A model generated the notes under the pieces. It did not search any database. It was not told where the DNA came from and saw nothing but the letters and a program-made list of their open reading frames with translations. Position numbers and translations under genes: made by a program. 64,000 bases of DNA from Euwallacea fornicatus (taxonomy: Eukaryota; Arthropoda; Insecta; Coleoptera; Curculionidae), in assembly GCF_040115645.1 (NCBI RefSeq), contig NC_089557.1, positions 3,232,501-3,296,500 on the forward strand, written 5' to 3'. Below, piece by piece: positions 14,401 to 29,400 of this stretch. Numbering within the stretch: the first letter of the stretch is position 1; every line of letters begins with the position of its first letter.

Positions 14401-17400
14401 TGGAGTTAGAAATTTCATTTTTCAGACGCTTTAGATCTCTACTCGAAGTTGGCTCTACCGAAAAGAGGCCCAGAACCGCATTCGAATATATCGTAGTCAT
14501 CGTTTGCAATTACGTGCAGCTCGAACAAAATATTTCCAATATCTTTCACATTGTTTGCTGCATAAATTAGATTTACCTATGAATCACTGTTGCGAATTGT
14601 CTTCTAGAACGTAAAAAATGTCCAACACAATCCATCAACAAACCTGAGATTATTCGAAATTGTGTAAGATCGTAAGTGGTGCCATGATAACTCCTACGTA
14701 CATTCTACATATCTTGCTACATGACTTAAAACGAAATGTCTTTCTCCATATCATACGTGAAGTTTACATATTCAATGAAGTAAAGTAATTATAAATCAAG
14801 TTCCTGAAAGCTGCCTAAAGGGGAGAGCCACTCATAAAATGCTACGAACATAATATTATGCTTCATTAATTGCCCCGTTAATTCAAAGCAAAACTTATTC
14901 ACAGTTCACAGTTTCCGCATTCTCAAGCATCTTGCTACTTAAAATACCGTTTAATTCTTTCACATAAATCTTAACCTTTACCTACACAATAAGTACACTC
15001 TTCGCGTTCTAAGTGTCCATTATATAAATCAGCATTTTATAATGCTTTAACTGAACGTTTAAATCATCCTCCCGAATACCTAATTTTTCCATTAAATTTA
15101 TATTAAGTATTTTTGAGCATACGATAAATTTCAGTAATTAGGCTGCAAAGCATAACGAAAACTCGGCAAGAAATTTATTTTCTGTTTGTTTTTCCTGGTC
15201 TAATGCCCTGTTCGATTCGATAATGAATTGGATTTGATGTCACTTTGATTAAATTGAAAGAAAATATTGACCATTCTTTAACTTCCATTCAAGACGCCTC
15301 GGTAAATATTTAGCCTTTTATCATCGACAGTCCCCTTAAACTCACAACAATTAACGAACAGAAGATTTTAAAGAGATTCCTTTATAGCACTTATAAGCGT
15401 CTGAATTTACTCGAAATTCAAAAAGAGCAAGTTTACCTTGAGAACTTTCAGGTAAAGATCCATTTCACTAGACACATTGCACAACTTCTGAAGCCCAACT
15501 TATTTCTACTAATTTCCATTCTCCATTAACGCCATAAATCTCCGCAGGTATTCGGACGGAAGCTTCACTTCCATACTCCTATTTCAAGCCAACGCGGCAA
15601 TGGATTGGAAAATTCAATCAAGTTGTAATTAGCCAAATGCATTTGTCTCGTCAACCTCCAAGTTTCTAGGAAAGTTAGCTTTTGGAAGTGTTGGTTTGGG
15701 AAAACACCGAAATTTGGAGGTTGATTTAATACTAACTTTCAATAATTACTTCGAACGGTGGAATGCAATATGCGACTTCAGTACACTGTAGGAGTTAAAG
15801 TATTAGCAGTTTGAAATATGTGCAGTTTTGTAAATGAAACAGTACGATGTGGCCTGATGACGGTTAGAAGTTTCTGTTTTCTTCCGTCCGAACATTCAAA
15901 AATTTCATATGGAAAATTAGATGTCCGAAGAAATAATTAATGTCACTATAGCTATTTAGAATAAGTTTTCGACGACTAGGGAAACATAGCAGTGCTTTTC
16001 CACTGAAAGGGGAATTAGGGCAGACGCCCCAGACCCCGAAAAGAATCTTATTAATGTTGCTATGCTACAGGATCCAAAATTTCAATATCGGGGATCTTTT
16101 TTCCCTTGCATGACGCATAATTTTAAGACAATATTTTCCAGTTTCCCCTTTAAATGTCTACCGTTTCTTCAAAAGCTACCTCGTTGTAATTTCAAGAGAG
16201 ATATACGTCACGGGAGGGTACATAATCTACAAAAAAGGGTCGCCAACGTATCAGAGCAATTTGGGACTACGTTTAACTGTAACAATTCTCGCCATGAAGG
16301 CAACTCTCAATGAAAAGCTTCGTTAACCCCACATTCGGGTTTAGTGGGTAAAAATTATCTCATAAATTACCTCTAACTTATCGCGCAAAACGGTAGAAAG
16401 CTAGCTAGTACCTGGACACTAGAATTAATAACAAGAAAGATGGACACGGACATGGACACATCTATTAATGGAGATCCAAAGTTCCTTTAAACCTTTCCAT
16501 AAACATATTTGTCGATATAAATTGAATGTTATGTTTACGAAAATGCTCAATTACCACGATCAATATCGACACGTGGTAGGAAATAACAGTGAGTAGAATA
16601 CACGTAAGAGAGGACAAAGCCAACTAATTGGATGGCATCCTATTTATCTATACGAACCATCCCCACTAAAAGATGTTCAGTTCTGCCCTCTCTGAAAGGG
16701 TTTTTGTTGTACATTGTAAATGCGATCGCAAAAACTGGCATCCTTTCCAAAACCAAGTTTATTTAGGTGCCTCTTGATATATGATTAGGGATGTGTGTGC
16801 ATGCTTTTGGAAATTCACAGTAAGTATTCACACTGACCTATCAGTTTGTTAAGGGAAGGTTTCGGACATTGATGCTTAAGGGTACTTGACGACAGTGTCA
16901 CATATATGAGCTTCTATGAAAGGTATTTCTATTTTCTTTAAGAAACTTCTTGCTGATGAAAATAAATGGACAGAAAGTCATCAAGATTGGGTATTTCTGG
17001 CAGGAATTTCCGGGCTATTGTTCGAAAGTCTTAGTTCCCATTAAATTCCCTCGGAATTGGGGAGTTTTAATACCTTAATGATCTCTCAGAGACAATGGGT
17101 TCGAAATTTCTTATTTAGGGCATGACGCTGAAGGTATTAATGAATTAAAAAACATTTGTCCTCAAGAGTGATCAGCGAGCGCGATGATTAGATTATGAAT
17201 TCCTAAAAACATGTATTTCTAATAAATTAGTCAAATTAACCATAAATTTCAATAAACGTCAATCCTTTGTTATAATTATTCCAACAAAGCTTTGGTGGAG
17301 AAAGTGAAGTTAAACGAAAGTTAATCATGATGAGCCCAAAACATTTTATAAAAAAGCTTTTGGATTGACGGATGAATATTAACTATAATTCCGGATTAAA

Positions 17401-20400
17401 GGCGCATTTTAATTAAGGCTAATCCAGATTCTAACAAATTAGCTCAGGGTAAATTAGACTTGGCCACAATACATCTCCTCCAGATTCATTCAACCGAAAA
17501 TCCGCATTAATTCAAATTACATTATTTCTTCATTGACATCAAATGAAATCGATGTAATTTCAATATGAAATTATTTGCTATTGATCCGAATTAATCCAGA
17601 GGTTTGTATAAATCGAATCAGAATTTTATTTTCGAAGTTGCATTAAATCTTTTGGCCTCCGTTAATATTTCACAAAGTTGAAGTGGAGTTCTAGCTTTCA
17701 TCAAATTGATCCAGATTAGTCTGAGTTCGTGTTAGTTATTCCAGATTATTTAATTGAATTATATCTTGTAATAAATTTTAATTGGTTTGAGTTTTCCTCA
17801 ATTCGGATCAAAACTTCATTACAATTACGCCTGAGGTTAATGCAGTTTGTTTAAAGATATTTAAAGTTTGCGAAACTGAGTCTAGACTAGTTACAAGTAA
17901 TTAGTTCCAAATTACAGGTAATTAATTGTGACTTGGATGAATTTGTCATCCTGAATCCAGCCTAAACACAAGTTATTAGCATAAATTCAGGATGATAAAG
18001 GAATTCAAATTAGTTTTGCCAGTTTAAGTGAAAACTCGGTACTATTATTATTGTAAGTCAATTTCAGTTAGTAAAAATAAATCCTGAAGAATTTTAAAGC
18101 TTAATAAATTTGTTACAAATTTCAACATTCTAAATTTCTCATTCGATAAACATGAATCGACTTGTCGGATTTAAACGTGCGTGTGGTTTAACCAGGGTTC
18201 GTTGAGGGGCAATTTTTGACAAATTACATTTATGATAGCTAGGGCGGCTAGTAAATTCATTCACACTAATAAATTTCAGAACTTTTGCGGCAATTAATAT
18301 ACTGACAGAAAAAAAAACTGGTCAACATAGATTTCTTTTAATGGAGTTCTCTTCAAGTTACGACAAAAATTTCTTTTTGAGACTGACTAAATGAGTCTAG
18401 ATGAGTCTAAATGAACCTGACAATGTATGGGTTAAACGATGAAGAAAACTAGAAGATACGTGAAAGTCGACGTGAATAACGCATTTCTCGTGATTCCGCT
18501 GTACAAAATGAGCCTAAAAGCCAAGGAGGGTTTAGTGCGGGGTTTCCATTCCGTACCATTGAACTCCGACAGCTTTCAAATGTTCCTTGTTCCCCATATT
18601 CGTGAATACGTGTTCCAACGTCTAATTAAGGAATCCCATACAGGAAGATATGTGCGAGCCTCTCCAATGGCAGCCATTTACTTAGTAATCGAGTTAATTT
18701 CTGGAAATTGTCGACGTGCCAGTAAAGGTAATATAATTTTATGATGATGTAGGGATGGTTAATTGGATTTTAGAAATTCCCGGTTACTACTACAATAACC
18801 AAGGGTTAAACAACTCATGAACTCGACGTAGTTTCTCTACGTCTTTCAATATTGTCATTTGCAGCGTGTTTGGCTCGTGAACGTATATCTCTAACCAATA
18901 ATCACAACTGAGCGCTATACGACCAATTAGGCCATATAATTAACCCTCAAGGCAGCTACAACACCTATAACCCTCAGTCATGCTGCCGAGATAATTAGGT
19001 AATAACAGGATTTTGGTTGGAAAATTTGCCGCTCGATACAAAAAACTGGAACTGATTATTCGGACGTGGCAATTTACACATGAGAGCACTGTAATCGCTT
19101 AAATGAAACGAATGGCAAATATTTGGATCGGAAATAAAGTGCAGCAAGTGCTGATTGCGCTGATGGTGGAATTGTTTTTAGGATGGAACAAGTTTGTCAT
19201 AAAAAATATGAGCAATTTACTAAAAAATTTACTACTAATTCCAAAGTTGCAAAATTCGCGACCCTCATCGCTTCGTATAATCATTTTGTCGAATGTGATG
19301 CAACAAAATTTACCACTTTTAGGCCAAAATTCTGAATATCGTGAATTAAAAAATTCTTTAGGTGAGAGAATTTCTTTAAAACTTGATTGTGATCGAATAT
19401 ACCATTAAAATAGTTATCTGAATATTAAAAGAATAACCCATCATTAAGGTCCATTATTTAATTAATGTAAATTGATCAAGATGCATCCATATTCATGACT
19501 GTTAATGTGAATTAGTTAAGTCATTTAACTTGATTAACCAAATATCAATTTAAATTAAAATTGAGAGGATTTAATAACGTTTTATTTTCGTAATAATCAT
19601 GAAGTTAGTTCCATAAGGTATTTAAAACTTTAATATTTAATTTGCAGTTAGAAAACTCCTTGCCCGTTTTGCTTTATACAATAATGTAAGTAAAGCCAGA
19701 ATACTAAAAAATTATTACTTTTGGTCAAGAACTGAGTTTATTAGCTTTATAAAAATGAGTTCCATATACTGCTCGAAACTAAGGTTATAAAGAAGTTTAT
19801 TACGATGCTGCTGAGAAGAAACTTCGACATTTAAAAGCGGTGGACGATGAAATTGAAATTGCGTTACTTACTACCACAATGTCTAGAAGGTGGTATTTTC
19901 TGTAATTGAGAACCCAACAAGCCCTCCATTTGAACGTTGCAACACGCAAGTAGAAAAACTTCAAACTAAAAAGAGCTGAACTTAGCACATAAATTTATAT
20001 AATTAAAAAAGGGCCTAACATGCACTGCCCTTGTTCAATTACTCCAGAAAAGAGGGAGTTTAAATGTATAAAACCAACTCTTATAATACTTTAAGTATTT
20101 TTAAGCAGGCAAGTACTGCCCCTTGCCTTTTCAATATAGTAAGGAAAGGAGTACTTAGGCAAATTAAGTTTTTACGCACCATGGAGATAATTTATTTAAG
20201 TCTTTATTATACGTTGTTTGAATATTCGCGAAGTTTATTAAGTTCGTTAAATCGTTAGGAATTTTGGACTGTCGATATGCAAAAATGGAATAAAGCCATT
20301 TCAGTATTCACAATAGAGCCGATGTCACGAGTTCGTTAGTTATAATTCTCTTTCCAGAAATATTTTGAATGGGTATCTATGCTTTGATAAGTTTTTTGTT

Positions 20401-23400
20401 AATGTAAACTTTTAATAGGTTATCGAGATAACTTGGCAATGCGATTTATATTGCAAACGAACAAGTTTTTCTTATACTTACCCATATTTTACACAATTAG
20501 CAACCCTTTATTAGTTTTTGAAAATCACTGCTTACCTGAAACAAAAGGAAATATATGAATGTTAATGTAGTCAATTGAAGCAATTTAAGTCGCTAAGTGA
20601 AAGATGGCAACAGAAACTAGATAAACATGGATAAATACGGTAGAGGAAACTTACATTGCGACTATCAGATAAAGCGGAAGTTTAGAGTAAAAATGATAAC
20701 AGTAAAGAAAAAAATCGAGAAACAGGATAATATAAAATTATATTTAAAATGGGGGAAAAAAATTTTCCGATAAACAGAAATTTAAAGTGGAAAGTGAAAA
20801 ACAGCGGCGAATGGAAATTTCAAATAGGCGGAATATGATATCTTCAGCGCGAAAAATATTAATAGAGAGAATTTAAAACGAGAAGAAGATAGAGAAGTGT
20901 AAAAGTTAAAAAAAAATCAGAGAAAGAAGGAGAGACAAAGGGGCGTACATATAAAAATAGCGGTGCGATTCTAATACAGACTTGATTTATTAAGACGCTT
21001 CAATACACCCTCAACCCTTCCCGTATGATATCCCGACAGCTTAACGAACTGACCCTTTGTTCAGTAAGACCTGAATCATAGCATTAGTACCCTATAAGCA
21101 GCACATTCTAAACAGATTAGTTCTGTTTACGATGTGGATGAAATGTTCTTGCGATTATTCAAAATAAAATTTACATCGTTAATCATACCAGAGCTTTACC
21201 GAAATTCACTAAGAACCCCCTCATTGAAGTTTATTAATAACACTAGAGGAATAATGAGGTAGCAAGGTGAATGTGTAAGACTCCACAGACCACAGGTATT
21301 TTCTAACTTACATCAAAACTTATTACTGCATGTTTCAATTTAAAGTTACAAACGCCTCAGATGTGCTACTTATATCACTCGATAAATAAAGAGATGAATA
21401 CCTGTTAAAATTCTCGTTGAACCATCTATATCAAAATAGTTTTAAAGTATTTTATAATATCCCCCGTTTCTCGTCACTTCGTTTAATATTTCATTAATAT
21501 CTAAAGCCACACGTTTTAATGGTAAACCTCAAAACTAAGTCAACATTCATAAATAAACACAACTGAACTCTCAAAAATAAACCAAACTTGACTCCATGTC
21601 TTCCTTAACTTTCCCGAACTGAACCATAAAGACAAATATAACATTTCGCTTAACTTATGGACACCACTGACCTTCTTTCATCTTATCGCTTTTGCAACCT
21701 GCAAAAGTTGCAGGTCGTCAAACCTGAAAGTTGCGCCGTCAAAACATGCTGGTTTTCGCCGCGAACTTCCGACCGAAAATGGCAGGACTGCAGGAAGCAG
21801 CGCTGCTTCTGGCCCCGATTTCGAGAGCACCCAGTTTTCTGGAATCAACAGAGCCTGGATGGGGGGATGCGAAGCCCGGTTGCCAGATTGGATTGTGCGT
21901 TTCAGGTAGTTTCAGGAAAAGTGGATATTGCAAGATGGGAAACTAGGGGGAAATAGGTTTTAAACATTAAGAAATTGTGCTTAATGACAATAAGGAAACT
22001 TAATTAGCCTTCAATAACATTGCCGGTAAGATAATTCCTATCAGAACGGGTCTTCTTTGCTCAAGTTAATTTCTCCATTTCCATGAAAATCGTATTGTTG
22101 GCAAAGGGGTTTGACAAGTTGGGCTTTATCGTTCCTACACTAAAATCTACTTTTATTGTGAGCTAAAGAGATATCGCTTATATGTATATAGACTTTTCTG
22201 AATATAACACCCCGTGCATTTATTTTCCTGTATTTCCTAATAGGTACAGAGTACCAATTCAACGCTCAGATTGAGTTAAAGACAAACGAACCTCCTTGTC
22301 GGTCTCCACCGTGGTGTCCTAATTCTCCAGCAACCTTACACGACCAAAACTGTAATACTCTGTGAAGGATTTTATAAGTTTGGAGGGCGATTATAAGTTT
22401 CAACCCGTTAGTTTGGAATGCCGAGAGCCGACTTGTTTCTATACGTGCAACACCTTGTATGTTAATTGATTTTTGAATTCTACTTCTTAATAACATTAAA
22501 TTCATCACACATGTCTCTATATTAATTTATTTTATCTGTCGAGTATCTGGAGGTGAATTGAACGGATGTTCGAAACGATTTCCAAATGTCGTTTTTCACT
22601 AGTTTTCCTGTAATAAGTTCCACAAAATCACGATTTTTTTGAATATTTTTTAACCTTCAACTAGCGATGAATGCGTCCTTAAGGCACGTTCCTCTATCTT
22701 TCTTATATCAGTTTTCGAGCAATTTGAACAACTCCAAAGATGTAGAATTGAGAATTTTCTGCATCCCATAACTTTAAGGTGTAATTCGCTCGGCAACGTT
22801 GCCTCAAAACTGGAAAAGCAATGGAAAATAACGACACTAGATTTACTGGATATAGTGTCGATTGAAATGTGTTTCATTTAGCCTTACTTTTCGGGTGTTT
22901 CGGTTAATTATCATTTTGCGTCGAGTTTCCTCCTGACAGGTGTCTGATGCAGGCATTCAATCAGCCAGTTTAATGAAATGGAAATGGAAAAACTACTTTC
23001 AGGTGTGAAATGAGCCTGCAGCTTTCAATCGGATTGGCCCACTTTTTGTTTCATCGAATAAACGATTTGTTCTAGAGGCTCAAATCAAGAATGGTGCACG
23101 AACTTTTTGGCACTCGGCACTGAAAAAATTTGGATATCAAATGTGAATCCAGAAGTCGTTTATTTTCCCCTAATGCGAAAACAGTAAGCTAACACTTGTT
23201 CATTTATCATTTATCACGCAATCGGAATCAAAGTGGGAAATATGATACATCTCAAAAAGGGGGAGCATAAATTTTCCTGCCAACGTGCTCTTGAAAAAAA
23301 TTTGATTCTCTTTCCTTAACTTAAATGTCGAGGAATTCAATTTTAACTTCTTCCAGCATGCATATAGTTCAGTCGAAAGACAAACAGACTATTAAATTTA

Positions 23401-26400
23401 AGTACAACCCTCTAGTGTTGACGGCAATATATCATGCATTACATCAACAAAAGGCTGACAACTTGTATGAGAGAATTTAAAATTTATGTTCCAGGGAACT
23501 TTAATATTTGAAGCTAGAACTCTGTTCTGGAAACCTGCAAACTAATTGCTGGATAAATTATTTCCGAGGCCCGAAAGTTAACGAAAACTGTCGTTAAATT
23601 AATATCAGTTCTCCAGAAAAAAAGATTCCTGTTACTCAATGAGAGATGTCGAGAACGGTAAGAGAGAGGTGCAACCCGAATTGCAGAAATCCTCTTAAAC
23701 ATTCATAAAATGGCTTTTTAAAAAGCTTTTGCTTGTTGCAATTGAACTTCCATTTAAATACATTCTCTAAATTTAGAGATGTTAACTTCCGCGCACAAGC
23801 AGGTGTAATTAATATGAAATAACTAATGATGGTAATATTTCAAAACCAAATCCAATTTTTCGCATAATTTCTTCAATTATCTGCTTTATTTTCTAGCTAT
23901 TTATGCTCAATTTCATTCTCTAGCCATCTGCTATAATCAATTGGTCACAAAGCGGATTTGCTAGCAAATTTTCATTTCGTAATTTTATTACTTACTTAAT
24001 AATCAGCGTATCCACTTCTGCATAAACGCAAGAAATCCCGAACTTAATCTACTTCTTGCAGTAAATAAATCTTCTATTCATCTTTGGTCTTCATTCCTAT
24101 TTTTTTTATATTTAATTTGTCTGGCAAAATCCATTTTCCAGCTTAATTTCTTAAATCTCCTCCCACCACTGAACCAATGACGATTTATCCCTCTTTTACA
24201 TCAACGTTATACCTTCCCATAAACCCCTTTGGAGCAGAATAATGAACATTTAACCTTAACAAGTACAAATTAACCTTTAATCCTCATACTACAATATAAT
24301 TTTAAACATGAAATTGAATCCAGGTGACCATTCTGACATAAAATCTCATTGAAACGTAACCCCTCTGCAAATTGTATAGAGTTGGAGCATAGGCAGGAGT
24401 AGTGCTTTAATTTCAAAGCTCTTCGCGTATAATAGAGATATGGTATTATAAAATATCAGGGTGATTGATGCTCTGGCCTGAATTAGATATTTTAGCAGTA
24501 ATTAGAAGGAAAACATTTGTTCGGTTGAAACATAAGACGAAACTATATTGAACCATTCTGATGTATAGAAGTCGGTTGCATTAAAGTTGCTTAAACGGCT
24601 AACTAGGCTTCAAGGAAAGTCACAACTTGGGACATAATTTAGGTTTCAAAGGAACAAATCAAGAAAATTCGAAATGAGGTGCCAGCTAAAGGAAATTGCC
24701 TTAATACCTCGTAACAAAATTCAATTTTCTTTTGTTAAAAGTTTTATAATATAATAAAATTTTACCTTTGCAAAGTTCAGATTAACGTCAAAACTCACAG
24801 ATGAAAATTTTATTTTAATTTTCATAAAAATTTTTAAAAACTCTCCGTCAAATTCGGCTTTAAATTTTGTAAGGGGATTAGTCTAATTTAGTTCACCTCG
24901 GAAATAACTCTTTGTAAACCTCGGCTCTAACTTTCACATATGTGACGTTAAAGGACGTATAAACAACATAAAAAAAACTACCCGTGTAATGTAAATTACG
25001 CCACGGGGCTCTCGTGGGAAATTTCCCGCTTTTCGCACCTGTATTTGAATGTTTTTCCAGTTTCAATGGTGGAATGAATGTAGAAAATGCCTTTGTTTTA
25101 ATTTTTTTTTATGCTATAGGATTAAAAATAGTTCACATAATAGTTTATGTGGTTCAAACTGGAAGTTTAAAGCTAATAACACGAAACTTTCGAAGATAAA
25201 AGAGCTCGTGGAGTTGCTTTAAGTACTCAAAACAGCGCAGGTCACATGAAGAAAAAATACTGTGGGATATAAATTTTTATAAATTTGATATTTAATATAA
25301 AAAAAATTTGGAAAATCTGTTTAGTTACAATGAGGAAAATTTGTAGTTTGTTGAGTTAAAATCCAGAGCATCCCATAATCCATTAATAGTACACACCTGA
25401 TCTGCAGAGGATCTATTGGCCTTTAGGGAATTCTCTTTGCTCATTTTGTTTGACGTTGGGTCCATGTTAACCATGACTTTAAAATAACTTATACAAGACC
25501 ACGATACACTATTTTAATCTTGAAAAAACCTGAAAAATAACAAGAAAATTGGCATAAATTAGGGTGTTTTATTTCTGCTTCGAAAGAGGGATTTTATTTG
25601 CAGAAAAATATTTTGGAGCACCGAGCGCCCGGAAATATTCTAGGGTTTTTTAGTAGATTAAAAAGTCGAAAGAAATCATTAAATAGATAAACCTGATTAA
25701 ACAAAATCGAGGAAAAGCGAAAAATTTACGCAAGAGAACGGAACAAATTTAGTTCGTCCAGGAAAACTTGTCTTGAAGGTATTTGAATGGATCACAAAGG
25801 AAAAGGAAGTTGGCGCTAACTGAAAAAAATTGAACAAGTTCTTGATAAGTTAATTATTTAATAACTAATAATTAAAATTTAATAAGTAAGTTTATAATAA
25901 GTTTGGAACAATCGAGAAAAGAAGCAGTCCTTTAGATGTTAATGGATCCGAAAGGAGAAAGAAGTTTACAGAAACCGAATAAACTTAAATAAACTTATCC
26001 AAATTACCGTGAATTAAAAGCTTCTTTTAGAGTAGGTATTTTATAAGGAATAAGTTTGGAACATTCAGGAAAGACAACTGTCCTGGAAGGATTTGATGAA
26101 TTAAAAACGGGAAAGATGTTAGCACTAATTGAAGTAACTCAAACAAAAATATTCAAATTGTCATGATTTAACGGCAGGCGCAAAGGAACCTTGAAACCCC
26201 CTCCATAAATCTAATGCCTATACTCGGAGTTGCTTCATTTAAATTTAAAAAAAAATCTTTTGATGTGCAACAAATTTAAATTATGCAGAAAAATGATCTG
26301 TCTTGCAGATTTTTAGCAGATCAAAGAGGCAGAAAGGGTTGACGCTAACTAAATAAACATGAACAACCCGAATCAAATTACCATGAATTTAACACGGCTG

Positions 26401-29400
26401 CCTCTAAGTTGTTTTAATTCCTTTCCAAATGAAGGAACTCATTGACAATAAATTTCGAGCTTGCAGAGGCCTGGATGCTTTGAATAAATTAAAGAGGTAC
26501 AATTTAAAAAAACCTGACCTCCTTCATTTTTGTCAAATTGCCGTCGAAATATTCCGAAAGGGCAATGCTGTAAAAACAGCACATCGGGAGTTTGAAATAA
26601 ATGCTCTACATTTTCATTGGGCCAAAAGGAAAAAAGAAATCGGCACCAACCGAAGAAACCTGCAGAAACTTACATGAATTACTATTCCTTCTCTATGCTA
26701 AAATTAAAAACCAGCTTTAACATCCATCAACCAAGACAAGGAACTAAATCTCCTCCTCTCTCATGCAAAGCAATTTTAGAGGGAAAATTTTACCCATCGC
26801 TCTCATAAAGCACTTTGTTGTCTTCCTATATCTTAATTGGGCAACTCTTGATACTGTTAAAATTTCTCATAACTCTCCAATGAAATGAGATAATATGAGA
26901 CGCAAACTAATATCTATCAAATATTTAACTTTTGCATACATTTCAGGCCACTTCCCTAGGAGCCCTCTAAACGTGGGTTCTGAGAGTTGGCGAGGGTTGG
27001 ACATTTTATGTCACTCGATAAACGCATTAAAGTTGTGCTTTAAACAGCTCACTAAAGTTTGGTATTTGTGAATATTTTGAGATAAATAAAAAATTTGAGC
27101 TATAAATACGCCACTATACAGGGTGTCCTCGAATTACGTGGCCAAAATAATGCCGCAGATTGTTTGAGTGAAAATAAGTCGATTTAACTAAACTTCCCTC
27201 TGTCCAAAAGTTGATAATTATGGAGCTACAGGGTGTTAAAGTTGAAAAAAAAAATCACATTTTCTTTAATATCTTTCGATTCCTTTGAGTTAATTTCACG
27301 AAATTTCATATTTGAGGGTGTTTTAAGATATGAAATTCAAATTTATTAACGATTTAGTTGTTTCTTCTAGGGGGCGCCACAAGCGACCATTAGGACACAT
27401 TTAAATCTCTGTAACTTTTTCGTGCCACGGTGTATATTATTTTGGTATTTAAAAACCTTTTTCCCTATCTTTTATACTTAGAAAAGGTATACTTTATTGA
27501 CGTCGCTAAAAGCAACGGTTTTGGAGAAAAATGCATCTAAGCCTGATGATGCATGCAAATTACCTTAAAATTATTTTCCGTTAAAAAAAATTAAGTTTTT
27601 CAAAAATAATTATTAGTAAAGGTATAACAATAAGTTTTCAAAATCAGATATTATTAAATAGAAAACAAAAATAATTATTAACAAAGAAACAACAACAAGC
27701 GAGAATAACACTTACTAATTAATTAAATTAACTTATGTAAATTGTTGGTTTAATTTTTTTTCATTTAATCTGCTATCATAGCAAATGTTCAAAGTGTTTA
27801 CCATTTTCCTGTATGCATAAGTTCATCCTTTTTAAGAAATTACATTGTACTCTAAACAATATTTCAGGGGTATTCTTCAATAATTCCACTTCATGAATTA
27901 TTCTTGCCTCCAATTCTTGTCGCGTATGAACTGGAGATGCATAAACTTTTGATTTCAAGGCACCCCATAAAAAAAAACACAGGGTGTCAAGTCTGGTGTT
28001 CGAGCCGGCCAATTCACAGGTGAATCACCTCCTCTTCCAATCCAACGTTGTGGGTATTCCTCATTTAAATGTTGCCTTACATTTAAAGTAAAATGAGGAG
28101 GTGCGCCATCATGCATAAACCAAAGATCACGACGAAGGAGTAAAGGCAAATCTTCTAATAAGATAGGTAGAGTTTGTACTAAAAAGTTCAAGTAGATATC
28201 ACCATTCAGCGTATCTGGCATTACAAAGGGACCAACAATAAAATTATCTACTATTCCAGCCCAGACATTTACTTTAAATCGATTAAATTTCTATTTAATA
28301 ATATCTGATTCTGAAAACTTATTATTATACCTTTACTAATAATTATTTTTGAAAAACTTAATTTTTTTTAACGGAAAATAATTTTAAGGTAATTTGCATG
28401 CATCATCAGGCTTAGATGCATTTTTCTCCAAAACCGTTGCTTCTAGCGACGTCAATAAAGTATACCTTTTCTAAGTATAAAAGGTAGGGAAAAAGGTTTT
28501 TAAATACCAAAATAATATACACCGTGGCACGAAAAAGTTACAGAGATTTAAATGTGTCCTAATGGTCGCTTGTGGCGCCCCCTAGAAGAAACAACTAAAT
28601 CGTTAATAAATTTGAATTTCGTATCCTAAAACACCCTCAAATATGAAATTTCGTGAAATTAACTCAAAGAAATCGAAAGTTATTAAAGAAAATATGATTT
28701 TTTTTTCAACTTTAACACCCTGTAGCTCCATAATTATCAACTTTTGGACTGAGGGAAGTTTAGTTAAATCGACTTATTTTCACTCAAACAATCTGCGGTA
28801 TTATTTTGGCCACGTAATTCGAGGACACCCTGTATATAATTTTTTATCTGAGAGGTCTAAATCTCATAAATTCCTACTCTTTGTCCTCGTCCTTTTTCTC
28901 GTTGCAGTTAAAATTCGAGACTATGTTAACACGAGCTGCGATTTAAATTTTTAGCTCTGTTAACTCTGAATAATTAAGGAGTTAACCTCATTTTCCTGCT
29001 TGAAATAATTTCTTTTATTGTACTAAAGTCGACAGTCTTGCTTTGAATTAAAAAGTCTATTTAATAATAGACTAATTAAAAAAGTTAATAAGCAAATTTT
29101 TCTCTTCCTGTGAATGCTTGACTGAGCCCCACTGGTACGCCAAGTTTTGCTTATTTTGTATCAATTTAAGAGTATACCGATGGGATCGCTCCAAAGCTAA
29201 AGCCACATTATTCGATTTGAAAAGGAGAATTATTGTGAATCCCATTAAGTAAGTTTTAATGAATTTCCCTGAACAAAATGATCTCTCCTCATCTGGTTTC
29301 CGCTCTCCCTGTTAGTTAATAAATCTTTCTTTGAATCGAGAATCCACAGTGAAACTTTCTAATTACGTTATTTGTTTGGAAATGTGAGAATGGATAGTTT

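Larger units (their letters stand above)
10858..25679. other. long intronic stretch with no recognised gene
   Basis: About 15 kb of the giant intron. Apart from repeat features listed separately (14211-14285 with 15600-15680, 17180-18120, 20580-20950, 21690-21950) I see only AT-rich sequence. The longest open frames (12497-12721, 18439-18744, 19103-19408, 21657-21956, 22266-22508) have no motif I recognise. A 13162-13252 inverted repeat and an 11-bp perfect hairpin (17946-17956 with 17985-17995) are visible but unexplained. Confidence 0.5.

Noticed and set aside
18439..18744. 101-codon open frame on plus
   Set aside because: No domain, splice context or homology that I recognise; a frame this long is expected by chance in a window of this size.
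19099..19408. Opposed 61- and 101-codon open frames
   Set aside because: Low-complexity Leu/Ile/Asn-rich translation typical of AT-rich non-coding DNA.
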